From the NCBI GenBank assembly GCA_045649855.1, contig JAZRQN010000044.1:1-6843 (forward strand): DNA of 6,843 nt. Reading direction: 5' to 3'. Position 1 is the first letter of the stretch. Each line of letters starts with the position of its first letter. A program made the position numbers and the translations under genes. Below the pieces are notes generated by a model. It was not told the DNA's origin. It saw only the letters and a list, made by a program, of their open reading frames with translations, and did no database searches. Below are positions 1 to 5,180 of this stretch, piece after piece. Source of the stretch: URNF01 sp045649855. GTDB taxonomy: Bacteria > Bacillota > Clostridia > Oscillospirales > Acutalibacteraceae.

Positions 1-1596
1 CGGCACCTCGAACAACTGGCGCGGGATGTTGTCCCGCAACCGCTCGCACAGACGGCGACCGCGGGCATACGCGTTGTCCGCAAACACGATGAAGGACAGT
101 GCGTCCACCACGTCGCCGCTGAGCAGGATGTCCAGCTTGACCAGCGAGGAACGCTCGTACCCTTTCAGTTCGTAGTCGAAACTCGCGTAGCCTTTGGTGC
201 GGGATTTGAGCGCATCGAAGAAATCGTACACGATTTCATTGAGCGGCAGTTCGTAATGGATGTCCACACGGGTGGGATCCAAATATTTCATATCTTTGAA
301 CACACCGCGGCGCTGTTGGCACAACTCCATAATATTGCCGACGTAATCGTTGGGCGCAAAGATGTGCGCGGTCGCGATCGGCTCTTCCGCCGACTGGATA
401 GACCCTGCATCGGGGAAGTTGGTGGGGTTGTCGATCTCGATGGTCTCGCCGTCCACCGTGGTAATGCGGTAGATAACGCTGGGTGCGGTGGTGATGAGAT
501 CCAGATCGTATTCGCGTTCCAGTCGTTCCTGGATGATTTACATGTGCAACAGCCCCAAGAAACCGCAACGGAACCCAAACCCGAGCGCGACCGACGTTTC
601 GGGTTCGAAGGTCAGCGATGCATCGTTGAGTTGCAGGCGTTCCAACGCTTCGCGCAGGTCCTGATAATGTGCGCCGTCCGCAGGGAAAATACCGCAATAC
701 ACCATCGGATTTGCTTTGCGGTAACCGGGGAGCGGTTCGGCGGCAGGACGGTTCGCCAGCGTTACGGTATCGCCGACGCGGGCATCGCCCACCGTTTTGA
801 TGGATGCCGCGATGTAGCCGACCTCGCCTGCTTCCAGCGAAGCACACGGATCGAGACGGCCGGGGCGCATGTGTCCCACTTCCACCACGTCAAATGTAGC
901 GCCCGTTGCCATCATTTTGATGGTGTCGCCTGCTTTGAGCGTGCCTTCTTTCACGCGGATGTATACGATAACACCGCGGTAACTGTCATAGTAACTGTCA
1001 AAAATGAGCGCCTGCAACGGTGCGCTTGCATCCCCCTCGGGAGGCGGCACCTGTTTGACGATCGCTTCCAACACCGCTTCGATGTTGATGCCGTTTTTTG
1101 CGGAAATGAACGGTGCTTCGGACGCATCGATGCCGATAACGTCCTCGATCTCGCCCTGCACACGCTCGGGATCGGCGGACGGCAGATCGATTTTGTTGAT
1201 GACAGGCACGATTTCCAGACCGTGTTCCACCGCAAGATAGGTGTTGGCAAGTGTTTGCGCTTCGATGCCTTGCGAAGCGTCCACGATGAGCAGTGCGCCC
1301 TCGCACGCCGCCAGCGAACGGGACACCTCGTAACCGAAGTCCACGTGGCCGGGGGTGTCGATAAGGTTGAACGTATACTCTTCGCCGTCGTCAGCTTTGT
1401 GGGTCATGGTAACCGCGTGCGCTTTGATGGTAATGCCGCGCTCGCGCTCCAGATCCATGCTGTCCAGCAACTGTTCTTCCATATCGCGCAAAGCCACCGC
1501 TTGCGTTTTTTCCAAAATGCGGTCAGCCAGGGTAGACTTGCCGTGGTCAATATGTGCGATGATACAAAAATTTCGGGTTTTGTCTCTTTGGATCAT
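1..1596 (-). pseudogene. lepA: lepA, elongation factor 4 GTPase; in-frame TAA at codon 353; 3' end beyond window
   Basis: Translational GTPase that acts on stalled or pre-translocation ribosomes. Visible G motifs: AHIDHGKS at residues 14-21, RERGITI at 51-57, DTPGH at 80-84, NKID at 134-137 and SAK at 165-167. Other LepA-typical stretches are SRSLAACEGALL and GFRCGFLGLLHM. The ATG at 1594-1596 is preceded by an AGAAAGGT ribosome site (about 1605-1612). After residue 352 the frame meets TAA (538-540) exactly where the family has Glu in LLHMEIIQERL. One base change (plus-strand C to A at 540) turns GAA into TAA. Beyond it all 179 codons to the window edge are open and read as LepA (IIQERLEREYDLDLITTAPS, later FKDMKYLDP and DNIPRQLFEVP). 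The full length would be near 600 residues, so about 65 codons lie outside. A product ending at 352 would lack domain V and the LepA-specific C-terminal domain. The change may be a recent real mutation or a sequence error. Identity is very secure; pseudogene status is not. Confidence 0.9.
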
Positions 1597-1680
1597 GTGT
1601 GTGTACCTTTCTGTGTGGGATTTGAAACGACTAAACTGTTACAGCGGTGTTTTATAACACTCTGTGAATCCTTTGCCGAC

Positions 1681-1702
1681 CCTCTCTCCTCGGAGACAGA
1701 GG
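1681..1702. repeat. Outer hairpin module of the DUF559 element, left side
   Basis: CCTCT at 1681-1685 pairs with AGAGG at 1698-1702, with a short inner TCC/GGA stem. It resembles the right-hand module GCCTC (2149-2153) / GAGGC (2165-2169) and the CCTCCCTC/GAGGGAGG hairpin at 6803-6821. It lies between the DUF559 stop and lepA, and has no T-run on either side that would make it a terminator. Confidence 0.5.
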
Positions 1703-1712
1703 CAAGAAGAAC

Positions 1713-1770
1713 GGCTCCTTCTCAGAGGGAGCTGTCGCGATGCTCGTCATCGCGACTGAGGGAGTTTTTT
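1713..1770 (+). repeat. Left arm of the palindromic repeat element
   Basis: Order of modules: GGCTCC (1713-1718), then GGGAGC (1727-1732), forming a first hairpin; GTCGCGATG (1734-1742), loop CTCGT, CATCGCGAC (1748-1756), a perfect 9-bp hairpin; then TGAGGGAG and six Ts (1757-1770). The copy at 6716-6759 has the same order with a different central stem (CCGCC/GGCGG). This compensating variation suggests that structure, not sequence, is kept. The DUF559 stop codon and last 11 codons lie inside this arm. Confidence 0.75.
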
Positions 1771-2111
1771 GCGAACATATCGATATATTCGCAAACTCCT
1801 GAAAAATTTTTCTGTATATCCATGTTGCAAAAGCGCATCACAGACAACCCGTAGTCTTCTAATACGTCTGTGCGAAATGCATCACGCCGCACGCCGTTAT
1901 CGGTGTAATGTCCGCCGCCGTCCAACTCGATAACCAACTTCAACTGATGACAATAGAAATCCGCAATAAAATTATCGATGGCTTTTTGTCGCTGGAAGCG
2001 AACGGGATACTGCCGCAGAAACTCGTACCAAAGTTTCCTCTCCCACGGTGTCATGTTTTTTCGCAAAGCCTTGGCGAGAGGGATATTGTTTCCGTTATAT
2101 TTTAAGGACAT
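1722..2111 (-). CDS. DUF559 endonuclease domain-containing protein (Vsr/PD-(D/E)XK-like)
   Basis: 129 residues, a usual length for the family, and probably a small DNA endonuclease of the restriction-endonuclease-like fold related to very-short-patch repair nucleases. Family signatures: N-terminal AKALRKNMTPWERKLWYEFL (13-32), FQRQKAI (39-45), IADFYC (49-54) with candidate acidic residue D51, VIELDGGGH (60-68) with E62, D64 and H68, and the closing VMRFCNMDIQKNFSGV (91-106). The active-site residues appear intact, so the protein is probably functional; DNA target and role are unknown. ATG at 2109-2111 is preceded at 9 nt by GGGGGGAG, which is the inner end of the right repeat arm. The last 11 residues (SRDDEHRDSSL) and the TGA are encoded by the left repeat arm, so gene and repeat are physically one unit. 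A good leftward promoter lies at 2225-2253. Family assignment is confident; biological function is not. Confidence 0.88.
   Translation of the reverse strand: MSLKYNGNNIPLAKALRKNMTPWERKLWYEFLRQYPVRFQRQKAIDNFIADFYCHQLKLVIELDGGGHYTDNGVRRDAFRTDVLEDYGLSVMRFCNMDIQKNFSGVCEYIDMFAKNSLSRDDEHRDSSL
1761..1799. repeat. Long near-perfect palindrome at the inner edge of the left arm
   Basis: Positions 1768-1795 form a 28-bp inverted repeat centred on CG at 1781-1782, with one mismatched pair (C1776/A1787): TTTGCGAA on the left, TTCGCAAA on the right, ATATCGATAT in the middle. It extends through a 3-nt bulge (1765-1767) to GGAG (1761-1764) pairing with CTCC (1796-1799). It overlaps the 3' coding part of the DUF559 gene (residues near EYIDMFAKNS). 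It could be a transcript hairpin or a protein-binding or cleavage site. Confidence 0.7.
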
Positions 2112-2118
2112 CTGTTTT

Positions 2119-2169
2119 CACTCCCCCCGTCACGGCTGCCGCCGTGCCGCCTCTCTCGGAGATGGAGGC
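2119..2169 (-). repeat. Right arm of the palindromic repeat element (inverted relative to the left arm)
   Basis: Reads CACTCCC, then CACGGC (2131-2136), loop TGCC, GCCGTG (2141-2146), then GCCTC (2149-2153) pairing with GAGGC (2165-2169). On the minus strand this is the same module order as the left arm: a GGAG-type hairpin, a central hairpin, then GGGAGTG. The corresponding arm in the copy at 6770-6821 begins ACTCCCTCCGTC and has TTTTGCC/GGCAAAA as its central stem. Confidence 0.7.
2121..2128 (-). promoter_or_regulatory. Ribosome-binding site of the DUF559 gene, formed by the repeat arm
   Basis: On the minus strand GGGGGGAG stands 9 nt before the ATG at 2111. It corresponds to the conserved inner end GAGGGAGT of the repeat arm, so the element carries its own translation start signal. 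Confidence 0.6.
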
Positions 2170-2224
2170 GAAGTTGGCTCCCTTCGCGAGAGTTTGGCTT
2201 TGGATATAGGTATCCCTTCTGTCC

Positions 2225-2253
2225 AATATACCATTTTTTCGCGTGCATTTCAA
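2225..2253 (-). promoter_or_regulatory. Leftward promoter for DUF559 and probably lepA
   Basis: On the minus strand: TTGAAA (-35, at 2248-2253), 17-bp spacer, TATATT (-10, at 2225-2230), with an extended TGG just before the -10. This is close to the vegetative sigma consensus. The expected start is near 2218, only about 13 bp outside the right end of the repeat element. A short inverted repeat, GGATA (2202-2206) and TATCC (2211-2215), follows the start and could be a leader hairpin or weak operator. No clearly better promoter is seen between the element and lepA; TATAAA at 1651-1656 lacks a convincing -35. Confidence 0.6.
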
Positions 2254-2321
2254 GTGTATCTCAAAAAAGTGTGCGGTTGCTTTTTGTATTTAAAGCGACA
2301 AAGAAAATTTTGCCGAAATCC

Positions 2322-2351
2322 TTGCCTTTTTATCGATATATATGGTAATAT
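2322..2351 (+). promoter_or_regulatory. Rightward promoter of the transporter-peptidase operon
   Basis: TTGCCT (-35, at 2322-2327), 18-bp spacer, TAATAT (-10, at 2346-2351), with an extended TGG element at 2343-2345. The expected start is near 2358. The first gene follows with a strong GGAGGGG at 2374-2380, five bases before ATG. It is divergent from the leftward promoter at 2225-2253, about 70 bp away. No riboswitch-like structure is apparent in the very short leader. Confidence 0.6.
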
Positions 2352-2385
2352 AGATTGAATTTTAATCCTTTTTGGAGGGGTTTAT

Positions 2386-3777
2386 ATGGAAAGAGAAAAA
2401 TTAGGTAGCCGACTTGGCTTTATCCTGCTGTCTGCAGGCTGCGCCATCGGTCTGGGCAACGTGTGGAAATTCCCGTCAATGGTAGCAGCCAGCGGCGGCG
2501 GTTTCTTCGTGTTGTTCTACATCTTGTTCCTGCTTGTTTTGGGCTTGCCCGTGATGACCATGGAATTTGCGCTGGGCAGAGCCAGCCAGAAAAGTCCCGT
2601 TAAAATGTTGAAAACATTGGAAAAACCCGGTCAAAAGTGGCACGCTTACGGCTTTTTCGCAATGGCGGGCAACTGGTTGCTGATGATGTTCTACACCGCT
2701 GTTTGCGGTTGGATGTTGCAGTATTTTGTGAATACCGCAAAAGGCGATTTCGTCGGTCTTGAAACCGCCGCAGTGGGCGCAAAGTTCGGCGCGATGGTGG
2801 GCGACTGGAAAACCATGCTTATCTACACCGTCATCATCGTGGTGGGCGGCTTCTTCGTGTGCTCGTTCAGCCTGCAAAAAGGATTGGAACGGGTTACCAA
2901 ATATATGATGCTTGCCCTGTTGATCATCATGGTGGGTCTTGCGGTGTACAGCTGTTGTCAGCCGGGTGCGAGCGAGGGTCTCAAATTCTACCTCATGCCC
3001 AACCTGGAAAATATGAAATCGGTCGGTATGGGTCGTGTGATCGTCAACGCGATGAACCAGTCCTTCTTCACTCTGTCGCTGGGCATCGGTTCGATGGCGA
3101 TTTTCGGCAGTTATCTCAAAAAGGACCATTCTCTGTTGGGCGAGGCGGTCAACGTGGGTATTCTGGATACCTTTGTTGCCATCACTTCGGGTCTCATCAT
3201 CTTCCCTGCCTGCTTTGCATACAACGTACCGTTGACCGATGCAAACGGCAACCTGCAGGGCGGTCCTGACCTCATTTTCAACGTATTGCCCAACCTGTTC
3301 ACCAACCTGCCCGGCGGCAGAATCGTGGGCAGTTTGTTCTTCGCGTTCTTGTTCTTTGCGGCGTTCTCCACCGTGCTTGCGGTGTTTGAAAACATCATCG
3401 CCATGCTGATGGACCTCACGGGCTGGTCGCGCAGAACCACCTGCCTGGTGGCTTGTCCTGCGATGCTGTTGCTGTGCCTGCCCTGCATCTTCGGTTTCAA
3501 CGTGTGGAGCGGTATTATGCCGCTTGGCGCAGGTTCCAACTTTATGGATCTGGAAGATTTTATTGTGTCCAACGTGTTGTTGCCGATCGGTTCGCTGATA
3601 TTTGCGGTGTTCTGTACCTGGAAATACGGCTGGGGCTTCAAAAACTTCAAAGCGGAAGCCAACGAAGGCAAAGGTCTCAAAGTGGCAAACTGGATGCGCG
3701 TGTATATGACCTACATTCTGCCGGTCATTATTCTGGTGCTGTTCTTCATCGGAATTTGGGACAAATTCTTTAAATAA
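2386..3777 (+). CDS. Sodium-dependent NSS (SNF) family amino acid transporter
   Basis: 463 residues. Neurotransmitter:sodium symporter family protein of the LeuT fold, expected to import an amino acid or related amine with Na+ across the cytoplasmic membrane. The TM1 signature is clear: RLGFILLSAGCAIGLGNVWK (9-28) with the unwound GLGN and N25 at the position of LeuT N27, then FPSMVAASGGGFF and the TM2 segment GLPVMTMEFALGR (53-65). TM6 is recognisable at LSLGIGSMAIFGSYL (230-244), and TM8 has FSTVLAVFE (327-335), where S328/T329 fit the second sodium site. The length matches the shorter bacterial members with 11 membrane segments (Tyt1/MhsT type) rather than the longer 12-segment ones. It starts at ATG 2386 after GGAGGGG. 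It is first in the operon, followed 12 bp later by the DUF5058 gene. The substrate cannot be read from sequence; aromatic or branched amino acids are guesses from the family. Confidence 0.93.
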   Translation: MEREKLGSRLGFILLSAGCAIGLGNVWKFPSMVAASGGGFFVLFYILFLLVLGLPVMTMEFALGRASQKSPVKMLKTLEKPGQKWHAYGFFAMAGNWLLMMFYTAVCGWMLQYFVNTAKGDFVGLETAAVGAKFGAMVGDWKTMLIYTVIIVVGGFFVCSFSLQKGLERVTKYMMLALLIIMVGLAVYSCCQPGASEGLKFYLMPNLENMKSVGMGRVIVNAMNQSFFTLSLGIGSMAIFGSYLKKDHSLLGEAVNVGILDTFVAITSGLIIFPACFAYNVPLTDANGNLQGGPDLIFNVLPNLFTNLPGGRIVGSLFFAFLFFAAFSTVLAVFENIIAMLMDLTGWSRRTTCLVACPAMLLLCLPCIFGFNVWSGIMPLGAGSNFMDLEDFIVSNVLLPIGSLIFAVFCTWKYGWGFKNFKAEANEGKGLKVANWMRVYMTYILPVIILVLFFIGIWDKFFK

Positions 3778-3789
3778 CGAGGTGAGGTT

Positions 3790-4521
3790 ATGACCTTTCA
3801 TCCCAATCATATTTTTCTGTATATCGTAGCGATCATCGTGATCCTGTTCGTGCTGGTGCAATCGCTGTTTTTCCTGGTGCGCGCGTATCGCCGCGGCAAA
3901 GCGATCGGCATGGACAAGAAAAAACTGAACAAAACCATTCTGTCCACGGCGGTGTTCACCATAGCACCTGCCGTGTCCATCCTGCTTGGCATCGTGTCGC
4001 TGTCCAAAGCGCTGGGCATTCCGCTTCCGTGGATTCGTATGAGTGTGATCGGCGCGATCACCTACGAACTGCCTGCCGCCAACGCGGCGTTGTCGGCGGT
4101 TGGTGCAGGGGAGGTCGGTTCTACCCTCATTACCAACGCCAAAGACTTTGCGGCGATCGCGTGGGTGATGACCCTGGGCATTATGCCTTCCATCATTCTG
4201 CCGCCCATTCTGATGAAAAAGATTCGCGGCGGTATGCTCAAAATGAAAAACAAGGACGAGAAATGGAGCGACATTTTTATGTCCTCTCTGTTCCTCGGTA
4301 TGATTTCTGCGTTTCTCGGTCTGGTGTTTGCGAAAGACCTGTCCGTGATTGCAGGCTGGATTCCTTGCTTTGTGTTGCTGGTGTCTGCGCTTGCGATGGC
4401 GGTGTGCGGTCTGCTCATCAAAAAATGCGGCTGGAAATGGCTGGAAACCTACGCAATGGCGATCAGTATGCTGGTCGCGATGGTGTTCGCCGTTGTGATC
4501 ACCCCTGTGATTGGAGGTTAA
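3790..4521 (+). CDS. DUF5058 family polytopic membrane protein
   Basis: 243 residues with about six or seven hydrophobic spans (roughly 8-31, 51-71, 83-103, 121-143, 163-182, 187-211, 219-240). It matches my memory of the DUF5058 family: an N-terminal span followed by basic RAYRRGKAIGMDKKKLNKT (31-49), then FTIAPAVSILLG and IPLPWIRMSVIGAITYELPA (77-96). The function of the family is not established. Its hydrophobic design and its place beside a second membrane protein and a peptidase suggest one subunit of a transporter (inference). ATG at 3790 is preceded by GAGGTGAGG. The final two codons (Gly-Gly, GGAGGT) double as the Shine-Dalgarno of the next gene, so expression of the pair is probably coupled. 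The short 12-bp gap to the NSS gene indicates one transcript. Confidence 0.8.
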   Translation: MTFHPNHIFLYIVAIIVILFVLVQSLFFLVRAYRRGKAIGMDKKKLNKTILSTAVFTIAPAVSILLGIVSLSKALGIPLPWIRMSVIGAITYELPAANAALSAVGAGEVGSTLITNAKDFAAIAWVMTLGIMPSIILPPILMKKIRGGMLKMKNKDEKWSDIFMSSLFLGMISAFLGLVFAKDLSVIAGWIPCFVLLVSALAMAVCGLLIKKCGWKWLETYAMAISMLVAMVFAVVITPVIGG

Positions 4522-4525
4522 CGCG

Positions 4526-5179
4526 ATGAATGACTATATGAAGAAAACCGATATATACGGTAAAATCTGGATATGGACCGCCGCCACACTCGTGTTGATG
4601 GTGCCCATGGCGGTATGTGTGATGTTTAACGCGTGGCCGTCTATCACGGCGGTGCTCAAAGGTTTGCTCGGCGTTGCCCCCATTTTCTGGACGGTGGGCG
4701 TGATCGAGGTTATCACCTACACCCCCATGCTCGGCATCGGCGGTACGTACCTTTCGTTTGTAACCGGCAACCTCACCAGCCTGAAAGCGCCTGCGGCGCT
4801 CACCGCTATGGAAAACGCGGACGTGAAATCCGACTCGGAAGAGGGCGAGATCATCTCCACCATTGCGGTTGCCACGTCTTCTATCGTTACCACGTTGATT
4901 TTGACAGCAGGCGTATGCCTGTTGGTGCTTATCTCTCCGTGGTTGGAAAACCCCGTTTTGAAACCTGCGTTTGACAACATCCTGCCTGCGCTGTTCGGCG
5001 GTCTGGGCGTGGTGTACGTGTCCAAAAACTGGAAACTGTCCATTGCTCCCATCGTGTTTATGGTGGCGCTGTTCCTGTGCGTGCCGTCGCTGGCCGGCTC
5101 GGTAGGCATTTTGGTACCTGTGGGCATTCTTATCACCTTGGGTGTCGGGCGCATCCTCTACAAAAAGGGCTGGGTGTAA
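4526..5179 (+). CDS. Uncharacterised polytopic membrane protein, probable partner of the DUF5058 protein
   Basis: 217 residues. I do not recognise a named family. About five or six hydrophobic spans are visible (roughly 14-34, 48-68, 112-138, 151-165, 171-188, 192-210), with an acidic loop NADVKSDSEEGE (97-108). GVIEVITYTP (58-67) resembles SVIGAITYELP (85-95) of the upstream DUF5058 protein, hinting that the two are distant paralogues forming a heteromeric complex (inference). I chose ATG 4526 because GGAGG at 4513-4517 stands 8 nt upstream. The in-frame TTG at 4511 would begin within the upstream gene and overlap this ribosome site. It starts 4 bp after the DUF5058 stop and ends 1 bp before the peptidase ATG. 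Confidence 0.75.
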   Translation: MNDYMKKTDIYGKIWIWTAATLVLMVPMAVCVMFNAWPSITAVLKGLLGVAPIFWTVGVIEVITYTPMLGIGGTYLSFVTGNLTSLKAPAALTAMENADVKSDSEEGEIISTIAVATSSIVTTLILTAGVCLLVLISPWLENPVLKPAFDNILPALFGGLGVVYVSKNWKLSIAPIVFMVALFLCVPSLAGSVGILVPVGILITLGVGRILYKKGWV

Positions 5180-5180
5180 T

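Larger units (their letters stand above)
1668..2205. mobile_element. Palindromic repeat element carrying a DUF559 endonuclease gene
   Basis: About 540 bp bounded by imperfect inverted ends: ATCCTTTGCC at 1668-1677, and GGCTTTGGAT at 2196-2205, which reads ATCCAAAGCC on the other strand. Inside are CTCCCTC/GAGGGAG-rich hairpin arms at 1713-1770 and 2119-2169 in inverted orientation, with the DUF559 gene between them. The arms share their modular order with the compact repeat at 6713-6836. I see no clear target-site duplication. No transposase is encoded; the only gene is DUF559. The element may be a MITE-like or RAYT/REP-like unit mobilised by its own nuclease or in trans; that part is inference. 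The outer limits are uncertain by some tens of bases, because the outer hairpin modules (1681-1702 and about 2170-2195) are degenerate. Confidence 0.6.

Noticed and set aside
538..540. TAA readthrough or reassigned stop codon in lepA
   Set aside because: TAA ends three other genes in the window, and there is no sign of a recoding structure. A single mutation or base-call error is simpler.
256..1854. 532-codon open frame on the plus strand opposite lepA
   Set aside because: It runs antisense over the whole of a certain lepA coding region and gives a protein rich in His, Arg, Cys and Phe with no recognisable motif. It is a codon-bias shadow.
1668..2205. CRISPR array or insertion sequence with transposase
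   Set aside because: There are no regularly spaced direct repeats and no DDE or HUH transposase frame. The arms are inverted palindromes around a DUF559 gene.
1978..2358. 126-codon plus-strand frame across DUF559 and the intergenic region
   Set aside because: It is antisense to DUF559 and then runs through repeat and promoter sequence; no protein features.
2476..3861. 461-codon minus-strand frame opposite the NSS transporter gene
   Set aside because: The product is extremely rich in His, Gln and Glu, as expected when hydrophobic codons are read in reverse. It has no domain and no plausible ribosome site.
4511..4525. Upstream TTG start for the second membrane protein
   Set aside because: It would overlap its own GGAGG site and the end of the DUF5058 gene. 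ATG 4526 has correct spacing from GGAGG.
5142..5180. Upstream GTG start for the M20 peptidase
   Set aside because: It would add a 13-residue non-hydrophobic lead before a standard N-terminal anchor and overlap the preceding gene. ATG 5181 directly follows the preceding stop.
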